Assembly (NCBI GenBank): GCA_029948255.1
Contig: JALIZF010001875.1
Coordinates: forward strand, 496,001 to 560,000
Direction of reading: 5' to 3'
DNA: 64,000 bases
Source of the DNA: Telmatactis stephensoni
Lineage: Eukaryota; Cnidaria; Anthozoa; Actiniaria; Isophelliidae
This document shows positions 40,863-51,771 of this stretch, in pieces. Both the position numbers and the translations under genes were made by a program. Position 1 is the stretch's first letter; each line of letters opens with the position of its first letter. Below the pieces are notes generated by a model. The model worked only from the letters and a program-made list of their open reading frames with translations, did not search any database and was not told where the DNA came from.

Positions 40863-43800
40863 ATGGGAGGCAGTGCTTCTAAAGAAGATCCAGTGAAGCT
40901 GAAACGAGAAAGCGAAACGGACGAAACAGAATTCGAAGACCTTGGAAGGTATCAAGGCTGCAAGAAAGATGACAAAAGACATGGACAAGGAATTTATTTT
41001 TTCGACAATGGAGACATTTATGATGGAGAGTGGAGAAAAGGAAGAAAGGAAGGTTATGGAACGTACCAATTCGCTGATGGAAAGACGTAAGTAGCGATGC
41101 ATTGCGTGAAAATGCTGCTATAGCGAAAAACCATGCATAATGTTATTTGTGATGATAGCATTTGCATATTATTTCTGTATCTGAGTATTAGTAACAAACT
41201 TCTCCATCCTACAAAGCCTCTAAACTCTTTGTAATTATTCTTACTTCTAATGACTTCATTGGAAGATTTTCATGAAAAGCTAGGTCAAGATCTCTTTTTC
41301 CAAAATGCACATTGCTTAATATATAGTTGATGTTTAGAAAATAAATAATTATTATATGGCTTGATAATTTCCTGGATTCTGATTGGCTGGCGCACGGTCT
41401 GTCCAAAAGCGTATCCGAGAAATTCAAAAACTACATATTTTTACAAATTAAGACATGTATGTGTTTAGCATGATAACGAGGCTCGCTGTGCATGTAATAC
41501 ATATCGACTGTACATTTTTACTATAAATAAATATTGATTTGATAAAAGTGAGTTTTTTCCAAATAAATCAAATAATTTAGAATGCCGTGCTTGTGTGACA
41601 TGGGTCTATTACCACAGCTGCATGGAAAAAGCACATCAAAATATTATTACTAAAACTGTGAAGTTTGAGTGAAGTACGTAAGCTCAAAACACATGAAGAT
41701 ATGAATTTTCAAAAATCAAAGTTTTGTGTGAAAACATTCGTTGTTAGGCAAGGGATATGCCTATACCAGCAGTGGTTTTCTTACAAAATTCACACTTTTC
41801 ATAAAATAATTATCTCTTCGTTAGCTTTGAATCTTAATTATTTCCCTCAAACTCCACTGTTTTAATTGATAATTTTAACATGCTTTGTCTGTTTTACTAA
41901 ATTCAAAAATACCTCTGATAAAAGCTCAATGACAATAAATGAGAGCATTTCTAAATTCTGTATACCATCAATAATGAAGGGAGCTCTTTGTTGTCAATAA
42001 TTGATTATTACTTGGATGGTTTTCTATTGCATTCAATTTGGGGCAAATGTGATACTCCACTTCATATATATAACAACCAATAACTCAATGTGGTTCCTAT
42101 ATTATTCAATGAGCATATCTCAGTTTCAACACTCTCTTTGTCCTATGAGTCTGCAGGTTTGCACAAAGACAGCCCATTGGTGGTAAGGGGCAGATCGACT
42201 GGAAAGAGGCAAAAAGGATGGGAAGGGAAAGTGCCACTTGTTGTGAAACCCTCATTACACCTGTCATGAGAAATCATCATTTGTTTATATTTTGAAGAGC
42301 AAAAATAACATGCAGGAGTTAAGGTGGTGTTACGCGAGATGATTTGCAATGACAATTTTCTGTGCAACAATTTTGCATCAAAAATAGTTTTTGTCACAGG
42401 GATCATGTTACACGGAACAAATGCAACAGCTCTGTTTATGCATTTTGGTTTTATTTTGTGGACACTTAAATTTAAATGAATCCCAAAGAATTGGTTTTCT
42501 TTGAATGAAGGCGACAAGTTTTCATCTATCACAGTTAACCAAACATACTTAGCTTCTTAGATTGTTATCATTTTTCTTTGCTATCAGTCACCATTTTGTT
42601 GAGCAGAAAATCAAAGGCAAAGATGTTACATGAACCAACTTCAATAAAATTCATCATATTATGTTGCAGGTTGTTGTAACAAAGATTGCACAGAAAATTG
42701 TCATGTTACATGAGAACGATTTTCCAAGCAACATTGTTGCACAAAAAATCATTGATGCAAATCAACTCATATAACACCGCCTTTACTTTTCTAATCCTTT
42801 CATGGAGCAAGGGGAAAAGTAACCCCTACCAGCCCTTGCAACTTCAACATCCACAATAATCATGAAGGGTTCTCTGTGAAAACGACCTAATTGACTTTTT
42901 GATGGATGTCCAGACATTGAATTTTTGGCACAGAAAAGTTAATTTATATCATTTTAGGCCATTGAAAAAAACATCAAAAAAGTCATTTTCATAGGGAGCC
43001 CTTCATTATTTCTGGATGTAAGAATTATATATTTGAAAAGCCTGTTTCAAAACCAGTTTTTGTATGCATTTTGTATGTCATCCTATATAGCAGTTTCACT
43101 TGCAAGGTATCACTGGCTCATGTTGCTATATCCCTTTTCTGCATTACCAATTTTCATATCGTGTGGGCCTGGGTACAAGTTCCTGAATATTGTTATAATG
43201 AACACAAGACTCACATAGCCAGACAGAACTCCAAATTTACTAAGAAATGTATCAATTGCTGAATTTCTTTGTAAATTCCATTATATTTGAATGGCTCTAC
43301 AAGTCATTCAGTATTAACTATATTAACCCCAAGCTTCAGGATTTTGTATAGCTGATTTGCTCTGTCTGGCTATAAAGTTTTGTTTGAAAAACCTAAATTT
43401 ATATCTTTATAGTTTCAGGATTTTTTCTTCTAAAGTTGCTCAACACCCCAAATAAAATACCTATTTTGACCTAAATACTTAGAAATGTACGATTAAATAC
43501 TTAGAAAACATTTTTTTCATCCACAGAAATGTTGGCTGGTTTTATCGAGATCAGTATGTAGGAAAAGAACCCAATGAGAAATTGAAAAGAAAAATGAGGA
43601 AAAAAAGAATGTCATTTAATGGCGATAATGAGCCACTGCCTAAACCTGCAGAGTAAGTTGGTTTTAATTATTAATTACTTGCACTAAAAGACCCTTGTTC
43701 TAAGAAGTGGTCACAATAATTAGGTATATTATGATAACAATCTGTCATCCAGTTGGTTGGTGGAGCCCTGGCCAACAGACCATTGAGCTAGCGCAGTCTT

Positions 43801-44478
43801 TAAAAACTCAGGATGGACTGCATTTGTAATAGACCTAGCAGCTCTCTGCATGTCCACTTGAACTCTTGTAGGAATCTTCAAGGTGATTGCTTATAAAGAT
43901 CTTGTTGTCAAGATCATATTTGCTTCCAAGAACTTTGAAGGTGTTACAAAATCTTTGCATTTTTATTAAGATGCCTGAGAGTTTACATGTGCAGTCGTAC
44001 CTGATATCCATGTATGTATTTCAACCCTATGGTGAAGTGTATGTTAATAAACCACACTAATTAAAAGGCTAGTTATCAGAAAGTTAATTTATACTTTTCC
44101 CTTAGGTCTCAACCCATAACACCTAAAACTCCTACAGATGATTCAGAAAGTATTGAAGAGAATGAAAACATACCAAAATTAAAAGATCTTACAGAGCTTG
44201 ATCTTCGAAGAGCACAGAGCATGCGTAGACAGCAGTATTACAGAGCCAAGTATAATATTCCTGATAAAAAGAATGACCCAGAAGCTATGAAGAATGATGC
44301 TCGTGGATTAAGGGACTCAGTACGAGCAAAATGGGGTTTAAAGCGTAGTAAATCATACGCAGGAACAGGCCAGCGTAAAAAAGACCCTAGATTATTAACT
44401 AAAGAAGAAGAACAATCAGAAAGAGAGAATGCTAGAAGACAAAGAGAATCCATTAGAGCAAGGTACAATTTACACTAA
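40863..44478 (+). CDS. MORN-repeat protein with three complexin-like helices
   Basis: Three exons, all in phase: 40863-41086, 43527-43652, 44106-44478; 240 residues, intact. The N-terminus MGGSASKED fits an N-myristoylation signal. Residues about 29-85 carry MORN repeats (GQGIYFFDNGDIYDGEWRKG, then KEGYGTYQFADGKT, then VGWFYRDQYVGKEP), motifs that bind lipid or build scaffolds. A basic linker (KRKMRKKRMSF) and an acidic stretch follow. The C-terminal 110 residues hold three copies of a helix motif: MRRQQYYRAKYNIPDKK, LRDSVRAKWGLKRSK and RRQRESIRARYNLH. These match the complexin central-helix pattern (M-R-Q-x-I-R-D-K-Y-G-I-K-K, from memory) at most positions. A membrane-attached SNARE-related role is possible but inferred. 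No orthologue is known to me, so no symbol is given. AATAAA is not obvious close to the stop. Confidence 0.88.
41560..41900. repeat. Diverged copy of the 7212-8371 foldback family
   Basis: In MORN intron 1. ACTAAAACTGTGAAGTTTGA...AGATATGAATTTTCAAAAATC...TTTTGTGTGAAAACATTCGT corresponds piece by piece to 7560-7660 (AGTAAAACTGTGAAGTTTGA, AGATACGAATTTTCAAAAAG, TTTTGTATGAAAACACTTAC), with the inverted half following at lower similarity. Confidence 0.55.
42319..42785. mobile_element. MITE (GGTGGTGTTAC family) in MORN intron 1
   Basis: Left AAGGTGGTGTTACGCGAGAT, right ATAACACCGCCTTT as the inverse, with internal CATGTTACA and TTGCAACAA words. Same family as 45988-46466. No coding content. Confidence 0.75.
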
Positions 44479-45396
44479 ATCACTGGATACATACTTATGT
44501 TGGTACAACCACAAGTGACCAAATTTCTTAGTTATCTTTAATTAATACAATTTACTTGAAGAGCTGAGTGGCATATAAAACCTAGATTCTTTTGGAGCAT
44601 CAGTCAGTAATATGTCCTTTAGTTGTTTTGGAAATATTTAGGTAAGACTGAGAGCACAAACAGGATACTGAGGGTATTTTTCATTCAGTTGAATCAGTCA
44701 GCCAGAACAACTAGTTCTTAAATGGTACACCTCATAGGCCAGCAAGTCATGTAAAAGAAATAATAAATTTATTATTATGGTCTAGTTTCAGTTACAAACA
44801 ATTTTCAGATTTCCCACATCCCACAAATTGAAAGAAGTAAATAGGCTGACTGTAAATTAGTGCACGTGATGAACATGAGCACACAAGAAAAATTGAAATT
44901 TTATGAGAAACAAAGCAAAACAATTTGATATGTTTTTATAACAAGAAAATACGAATATAAATATGAAATGTATTTACAGACAAAATTGCATCAAAGTTGG
45001 TAGAAATTACTTAGTTTAGAAGTGTTTTGAAATGTACATTTAACTGTCTTCACTTGCAAATAATTATTATAACGCAAATATTATTATTTTTAGAAAGAAA
45101 TTGAAACGGGCAAGTGAATGGATGAATGTGTGAGTGTGTTAATGTAATGTACCTGTACAGTATGCAAATGAAATGAAGAAATCAATAAATAAATAGAACA
45201 GGTGAAGAGGTGATATGCCTGGATTAGTTTTCAAGTTTGCAGTGTCTACAAGGGCGGATCCAGGAATTCTTAACGGGCTGGGTAGGGGTGGGGATGCAAT
45301 ATTACATGTATTTAAGGAACGATTTAAAAGTCTCATTAATTGTATTGTAGAATGGGGTTGGCTTGCCACCTAGTTTATTGTTTCACGCGCAGCCGT
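44479..45396. other. Intergenic, no gene seen
   Basis: 3' flank of the MORN gene. ATAATAAATTTATTATTATG near 44758 could include a polyadenylation signal. No exons recognised. Confidence 0.45.
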
Positions 45397-45397
45397 G

Positions 45398-45629
45398 CTT
45401 AAGGCGGCGAAATACGAGACACAAAAACCCTCAACTTGTCGCGCAACATTGTTGCGTTGCAGGTTTTTGATCGATGTTGCGCGTTTTTCACCTCGCGATC
45501 TCAACTTGTCACGCAACAAAAAATTTTTCGCGAGGTGAAAAACGCGCAACATCGATCAAAAACCTGCAATGCAACAATGTTGCGCGACAAGTTGAGGGTT
45601 TTTGTGTCTCGTATTTCGCCGCCTTTAAG
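45398..45629. mobile_element. Near-perfect palindromic foldback element
   Basis: Arms 45398-45497 and 45528-45629 (about 100 bases) are almost fully complementary, including CCTCAACTTGTCGCGCAACA and TTTTGATCGATGTTGCGCG, around a 30-base centre. Matching open frames on both strands are by-products. Confidence 0.85.
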
Positions 45630-45860
45630 CCGCGGCTACACGAGCGAGTTTTTGCTTGAAAAGGCGACGCGATGTTTTGAAATCACCAACGTAGTAGCTA
45701 CATGAGCGAAAAATGCTGGTAGCAAAAGCTGCCGATAAATGCGGCATGACAAGAAGGACTGCTTTTCATAAACAAATATGGTGCACGAAATTGTAACATT
45801 GGTGATGTCAAAAACTCGTGTCGCCTGTGGAAGCAAAAAATCGCTCGTGTAGCCACGGCT
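45626..45860. mobile_element. MITE with GCCGCGGCTACACGAGCGA ends
   Basis: Left end GCCGCGGCTACACGAGCGA and right end TCGCTCGTGTAGCCACGGC are inverted. Both are flanked by TTTAA, a likely target duplication. The left flank coincides with the end of the preceding palindrome, so one probably inserted beside or into the other. Confidence 0.75.
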
Positions 45861-45987
45861 TTAATCTCGTCACGCAACGATGCATCGACAAACTGTTTTC
45901 GTTTTCGTGAGTGTGAAGCGGACGATCGACCATGCCGCACTGTGGCAGTGTCGGTGCTGTGATGTCAACAAAAACATTCGAAATATT

Positions 45988-46466
45988 AAAGGTGGTGTTA
46001 CACGAGACAACTTGCAACAACGATTTTCCGCGCAACGTTGTTGTCAACAGGGGCTGTTACACGGAACGATTTTCCTTGCAACATCGACGTACGTGATGCT
46101 GTGTTGGCGCATTTTGTTTTTCTTTTTGGGCGCTTTTAGATTTGAATCGTAAATAATTGCTTTTCTTTGGATGAAAACGATCAGTTTTCGCCTATCACTT
46201 TCATCCAAAAGTGTTTCTTGGCTAGTTATATTTTGTTTACTTCGCTATCAGCCGCCATTTTGTTGCCCGAAAAGTTGATGTTACACGGACCAACTCCAAC
46301 AAAAATTCGTCATATTTTGTCGCAGGTTTTTGAAAGCGATTCAGAAACTCGCAACATGTTGCCAATGCAACACAAAGATTGCGCAGAAAATCGTCCTGAG
46401 AGCCATATTACACGAGGACGACTTTCCGCGCAATATTGCAAGTTGTCTCATGTAACACCACATTTA
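45988..46466. mobile_element. MITE (GGTGGTGTTAC family)
   Basis: AAAGGTGGTGTTACACGAGA at left and TCTCATGTAACACCACATTT at right are inverted. The interior repeats GTTACACGGA and GCGCAACGTTGTTG words. Second copy of the family seen in the MORN intron. Confidence 0.8.
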
Positions 46467-46602
46467 GACTGCAAACAGTCCTATTTCCCTCCAGATTCAA
46501 CAAAGACGTTTTTTGAGAATTTTAGAGCATTTTTTTAAGAATATTCTTAAAAACTCGTCTTTACTGAGTCTGGAGGGAAAAGTGGGACTACTCGCAGTCC
46601 CT
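46467..46602. mobile_element. Short foldback MITE
   Basis: AGACTGCAAACAGTCC...TTCCCTCCAGA at left mirrors TCTGGAGGGAAAAGTGGGAC...CGCAGTC at right, with an inner pair AAAGACG and CGTCTTT. It abuts the preceding MITE directly. Confidence 0.65.
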
Positions 46603-47018
46603 GTTGGGCTATTGCTGCATACTGATCCTAGGAGAGGTCTACGCGAACGATTTCGCCCGCAGTTTGAGTTCATAACGGCATTTTCTCAGTTATCTGCCTG
46701 GGATGAACACCTTGTCGTCCCGGGTAAAATTATGTAAAAGTAATTGTTTTCCTGGTTTCCATTTGCAAGTTAACGTCGAAGTCCGGTCAGGCTACGCCCC
46801 TAGTGAAGCGGTGTGGGCTCACGGAGAGATGTCAGTGAACACAAACGTGGAAGGCGTGCTGCTAGCGCTAGACTTGAAAGTCTCATTTATTTACTATTAT
46901 CCATATTTAGCATGCGTCCTTATGAGTGTGCGTATTAGGACACTAAACCTCGATCTGTTCAACCAAATCATATTTCCAAGCCAGGGACCATAGCTAACAT
47001 AGAAGCAGCTCACATGTA
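46603..47018. other. No gene seen
   Basis: Open frames of 74 and 96 codons overlap here but show no domain or splice support. Confidence 0.45.
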
Positions 47019-47472
47019 GTTTTGTTATATACCAACTGTCAAAGTCAATTTTTTCCGTGCTCTGATTGGGCGAGAGCGCATCACGTGAACGTCAACAAAT
47101 TTTGTTGTTTCCCCAGCAACAACTCTCAGCGGGCAACGGTGTGTTTATTGACCGGTAATAACAAAACCGGAAGTTGATTGAGCTTTGAAGGCACGTTTTT
47201 GGCAGCGCGCGTTTACAAATTCATTCATTCGGACATGCATGTGGCAAAACTCGTGTTGTTATTGTCAAACTTTTAAGACCAATATACAACATTTATTACG
47301 AGAAAAAGATGATGACCAACCAGGAATGTCACCAAAAGAGGTGCAACAATTCGCCGAAAAACTATGTGTGAAAAAAGGTCAGTTTTGTGTGAATTTTGTA
47401 TAAAAACTTTAACTGTAGGCAGCGACGTTTCGCTTTTTATTTTGTTCTTTGACAGTTGGTATATAACAAAAC
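47019..47472. mobile_element. MITE-like element with captured exon-like stretch
   Basis: Ends GTTTTGTTATATACCAACTG (left) and its inverse CAGTTGGTATATAACAAAAC (right). The interior 47185-47380 is open on the plus strand and encodes HLLREKDDDQPGMSPKEVQQ followed by FAEKLCVKKG, ending at a GTCAGT donor-like site. It may be a deletion derivative of a coding element. Confidence 0.7.
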
Positions 47473-48008
47473 ACTTATTGACTGGGACCGAGGGAAAGCA
47501 GTATGTTTTGTGGTCCTGAGACCGCAATAAGTATTAAACCGCACAACCTGCCCTCAGACATATAGCCTTTTCAAAAATCGAAGTGTCTTTTGGTCGCTCG
47601 TTCTACTCTGTGCCCATATACCATGTTACGAGCCTGACGTTGTGCCACCGTACCACTGTACCATCTGTCCCAATACTATGCACCGTACCATTGTACCACC
47701 TGGCGTAGAAACGGCATTCCCCTACTACTTTTATCATGCCAGAGTTCGTTACAAACTTCTACTCGAACTGCATGAATTGATAAAGTTTATTTCGCTGAAG
47801 GCAAGATTACATTTGACGCGCATTTAAGCAAATAAACTTTATTGATTAATTATATATACAGATCAAATATTTCAATATTTCTTGTCTTTATATTGTCTCT
47901 ATATATTTCATTTCTATATCGTTTAGAGTTCTGATATTTCTTTGTTGTTACGCAAGCATATATTATGCCATAATCATTATATCATGTAATAACTTAGTAG
48001 ACTGTTTT
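47473..48008. other. No gene seen
   Basis: Short CCGTACCACTGTACCA-type words are repeated near 47640-47700. Otherwise AT-rich downstream DNA of the minus-strand gene. Confidence 0.4.
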
Positions 48009-48014
48009 TATTTC
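48009..48014 (-). terminator. Polyadenylation signal AATAAA
   Basis: TTTATT on the plus strand, i.e. AATAAA on the minus strand, about 20 bases after the stop of the 48,032 gene. Confidence 0.55.
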
Positions 48015-48031
48015 TACTGCCATCTAGTTAA

Positions 48032-48706
48032 TCACTGAAACATCCATTCCAGACCAGGTTCTTCTCGACATGTGGATACCAACTTATTGCAGTCCACAAC
48101 ACAGCTTTTCCACCCCTCTTGGGTTCTTTTGGCGTCTTTTATAATGTACCTTGTGATCTGTTTAGCCTGTAGTCTGGTTATCCAACCACAACGGAGTTCA
48201 CGTGCCATAAACCTTAGTTCATCACAAGGTTCGAGATTACTTGGGAATACGTTATCCTTGCAGACTTTTTGTCGTTTAGACACTGGTGGAGTCGTTGGTC
48301 GTGGGGCTGTTAGCAGGTCAATATCCATTTCGCCATCGCTGTCCTCATCATCGCTTATTTCGATTTTTTCAATGTCATCAGCCTTACGTTTCTGAGGAGA
48401 AGGCAAACCAAGAAAGGACGAAAATGAGCAAGCAGGGATGGGAGATTTGCTTATATATCTTATATTAGTCTGAGACTTTTCAGAGTTGTTGTCAACTACT
48501 GCTTCAGTGTCGATATCTTCAGCTTTGCGCTTACATGAAACTCGGTTGTAAAACGCTGCCAAATGAGCTGCAGCAGCCACATTCCCAATACTTAATTGTC
48601 TGCCTACAGTCCTTATGAGGCGTGGTTGGATGGCCATGATGCAGCGTAAAGAACTGGGTCTTGTCACGTAGGTACTTGCTTCTTGTTGGGCGTGACTACT
48701 GTACAT
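48032..48706 (-). CDS. Intronless nuclear-type protein, unrecognised
   Basis: The open frame extends to 48829, but its first ATG is 48706-48704, giving 224 residues. An acceptor-like TTGAAACAG before 48815 leaves room for an upstream exon. Features: NQSIGLMYSSHAQQ near the start, two basic nuclear-signal candidates (CKRKAED; PSPQKRKADD), an acidic block (EISDDEDSDGEMDIDLL), a Pro-rich stretch with PVSKRQK, and a compact C-terminus (CDELRFMARELRCGWITRLQ ... EPGLEWMFQ). The SIGLMYSS segment faintly recalls the SLGKIYxSR motif of IER2/IER5 immediate-early proteins, also encoded by intronless genes. I consider this weak. The long open frame with biased composition supports it as real. Confidence 0.6.
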   Translation of the reverse strand: MYSSHAQQEASTYVTRPSSLRCIMAIQPRLIRTVGRQLSIGNVAAAAHLAAFYNRVSCKRKAEDIDTEAVVDNNSEKSQTNIRYISKSPIPACSFSSFLGLPSPQKRKADDIEKIEISDDEDSDGEMDIDLLTAPRPTTPPVSKRQKVCKDNVFPSNLEPCDELRFMARELRCGWITRLQAKQITRYIIKDAKRTQEGWKSCVVDCNKLVSTCREEPGLEWMFQ

Positions 48707-48829
48707 CAAACCAATTGATTGATTAACTTCGTTTGAGGCCAATTTTTCCAGCACTTTCTTGTTTTTATAGTCGTTTATTGGCGTCTTGTTTGCATGTCGG
48801 ACACGCGTACTTTCCTGTTTCAAGTTCAA

Positions 48830-49078
48830 ATTTGTCGTATTACATCTACTTTCTCAAAATTGCGATTTCAGCTTAGCGCACGAAGCGAGATGTTCTCGGT
48901 TCCGTGTCAAGCGAAAACTGAATTGCCAACAAAAGTGGGTGACGTGCTAAGTAACGAGTAGCTCGCGCTTGTTTCTCTTTTGTGACATCAAGACAGTCGC
49001 GCGCTCTGCTACACAAGTTACCCAAAGCTTCAGTTGATGGAAGCAATGAAAATTCGTGAAAGTAATAAATTCCCCTTT
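48830..49078. other. Upstream flank of the 48-kb gene
   Basis: Probable promoter side of the minus-strand gene. No clear TATA box. No other gene seen. Confidence 0.35.
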
Positions 49079-49250
49079 AGATGAATGAATGAATGGATAG
49101 ATGAATGAATGAATGGATGGATGGATGAATGAATGAATGGATGGATGGATGGATGGATGAATGAATGGATAGATGAATGAATGAATGGATGGATGGATGG
49201 ATGGATGAATGAATGAATGGATGAATGAATGAATGAATGAATGAATGAAT
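49079..49250. repeat. (ATGA/ATGG)n tetranucleotide microsatellite
   Basis: About 43 units of ATGA, ATGG and ATAG in a higher-order pattern (a block of roughly 60 bases recurs at least twice). The long Ser/Ile/His frames on the minus strand are artefacts of this repeat. Confidence 0.97.
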
Positions 49251-49415
<165 letters not shown>

Positions 49416-49428
49416 AAGATAACATCGC

Positions 49429-49478
49429 TCCCAGGCCCTTTCCCAACCCCCAAGCGATCGAAGTGAAAGGGCCTGGGA
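49429..49478. repeat. Hairpin next to GAAA tract
   Basis: TCCCAGGCCCTTTC at 49429-49442 is the inverse of GAAAGGGCCTGGGA at 49465-49478. Confidence 0.85.
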
Positions 49479-49774
49479 ACGAGGTAACAGAGATAAATCA
49501 GAGAAAAATAAATAGTAGAAAAGATAAAATAAAACTAAATATATTTCTGATGTCAACTAATATATTGCATCGACATACATAGTTTTAATTTGCTTTTTGG
49601 GAAACCGTTTTGTTGAAAACAGCTCAAAAAGTAATTAAAATACTGAGAATAAAAAAGTTATTAGTGGAAAGACATAGCATCAGCTCAAATATTTCAAGCA
49701 TTTTAAGGAGAGAGAAAAAAGAAGAAAAAAGAAGAAGAAAAGAAGAAAAAAGGGTGGGAAAAAAGGAGAAAAAA

Positions 49775-50103
49775 GAAGACACGAAAAAAGTTCCAGCGTC
49801 AACGAGACTCGAACCTGTAACTCCTAAATCGGTCCCCCCGGACTCAAAGTACGGAAAATGAATAATTTATTGAAAAAGAAAAAAGAAAAAATTAAATTTT
49901 GGGACGATTCTCCCGAGACATTCTAAGAAGCTGAGACATCGAATCGACTTACGTTACGGATGAAGATTGCGGCCCCATCCACGCTATCCCGGTGCTACAT
50001 ATTACAGTTGACTTAGCCAGAAGGCCAGGGAGGGAGACAATATCCGGACCCTAATCCATACCTTTAGATATCACCTTAGACCACTGCGCTACCTAGACAC
50101 TTA
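49775..50103 (-). repeat. tRNA-like fragments (possible SINE)
   Basis: On the minus strand, 50103-50075 reads GTAGCGCAGTGGTCTAAGG (box A type) and 49810-49785 reads GGTTCGAGTCTCGTTGACG (box B type). They are about 280 bases apart, too far for one tRNA, so either two remnants or a broken SINE. Confidence 0.35.
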
Positions 50104-51190
50104 ATAAATTTAATGTCTAATCGGGGTAGTCTATTCGGCGAAGTTTCATTGTGATGCTAATAGCATTGTTCCAAACCCTTGGGGAAATAGCAGAACCAAT
50201 CCAAGTCCAGTAATCTTAAGAATGATTTCATAAATAAACAGAGAAAAGAGTAAATAAAAGAATAAATTTCTGTGAGCATTTCTCAGTGCATGAAGCTTCT
50301 TTTCAACGTCAAGAAGTTTCGCTAATGATCGTTTATGCGGCGTTTTCGATCTGTTCCTTTTGCTGGATGATCATCAAAACATTTCCTATTTCAAGCATAA
50401 TCCTGAGGCAAATCCGAAGACTCAAAACGTCAATAAAGTAAGCAGTTTTAACAGATTTGATATTTGGATGGTTTATGCTTGTCAATGTGTTATTCTACAT
50501 CGAAGAAGCTCATACAGTTCATCTCGACTAAAACTAAAATGTATATTAAGACCTGCGGGATCGCTCCGCACTATCAAGACCTCTGTATGATATATATTTC
50601 TTATTAACCGAGAGCGCAGTTATTACGGGAAATTATTAACTCCAAATCTTTATTAGATGATTAAATTACCCAAATGGTCTTTGCAAACGAGCTGTGTTAC
50701 TCGGGCTTGCTGGTAGCCCGAGTGAACGCTATTGTAACGTCTTGTTCCTTGAGTTTCCAGTCTCATTTTGTGTTTTAATCCTTTCTTCCTACTTCCCTCA
50801 ATCCGTTCTTTTTCTTTTCACTTCAGCTACTCACAATGTTGTCTTGTTTATCAGGAAGAATGACTAGAAAATGCAATGATAGTATGGCTAGAAAAACATG
50901 TGTTCTTGTATAAAACTGAATGCATGTATAAAATGAATTCCAAAACACTTGTACAAGAAGATTAGACTTTATTACAAGCTCTCATTTTATAAGCTATCAA
51001 AAATAGTCTACAGTAGAGCTTCTAGAGAATACCTGATTGATAAGAACATTGCATTATTGGGAAAAAGATTGTCCGATATAGAATTGAAGCTCGGGGATCA
51101 GTAATTCCACTGCATTTACAGAATAAAGATATTTTTGTCATTCGTTTTGCAAACGCAAAGGCGTTTATTTGTCATGCAGTTTGGTTCTGC
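50104..51190. other. No gene seen
   Basis: No supported coding sequence or structured repeat. A 76-codon plus-strand frame (50360-50590) lacks motifs. Confidence 0.45.
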
Positions 51191-51194
51191 AACG

Positions 51195-51736
51195 AGTCGA
51201 ATACTCTTCGTCTCTAGGTGGACGGGGCCTCCCATAGTCGTGAATGTAAGACGATTGTTTTAAAACACTTGAATTCTGTGTCAGCAATAATCACGTGACC
51301 ATCCTTGGTCATCGCAAGGCCTGTCGGGAACTTAAATTGGCCCTCCCGATCTCCTTCGATCGCTTCCAAAGTTTGCGAAAAATGTGCCATCGGGCTCAAA
51401 GATTTGAATACGATGATTCTGGAAATCAGTCAAGATTATAAATCCCTCGGGATCGACTGTAGTACCTGCGGGTCGGTCCAATCTCCCGTCGCCACTCCCC
51501 TTGATACCAAAATGCCATTCAAATTGACCTTCGGCGTCAAACTTTACGACACGGTTATTTCCGATGTCTGTTACCAAGTAACCATTGTCTGCGGTGACAG
51601 CCACGTGACTTGGGCAGTCAAGCTGTCCGTCACCGTTGCCAGGGGAACCGAATGACATGACGTATTCCCGTCAAGCTTAACGACTTGAACTCTGTTGTTG
51701 TCTTTGTCAATGACTGCAAGGTTACCGGTTTTATTC
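51195..51736 (-). pseudogene. NHL-repeat (TRIM-NHL-like) gene fragment
   Basis: Minus-strand NHL beta-propeller units: NLAVIDKDNNRVQVVKLDG near 51720-51665; then, after a frameshift, SFGSPGNGDGQLDCPSHVAV and VTDIGNNRVVKFDAEGQF; GRLDRPAGTTVDPEGFIILT with DFQNHRIQIFEPDGTFFANF; and, in another frame, GQFKFPTGLAMTKDGHVIIA. That makes about four units of the 44-residue NHL pattern seen in TRIM2/3/71-type ubiquitin ligases. At least two frameshifts break it. RING, B-box and coiled-coil parts are absent. Its 5' side stops where a LINE tail begins at about 51737. Confidence 0.8.
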
Positions 51737-51740
51737 AGGG

Positions 51741-51771
<31 letters not shown>

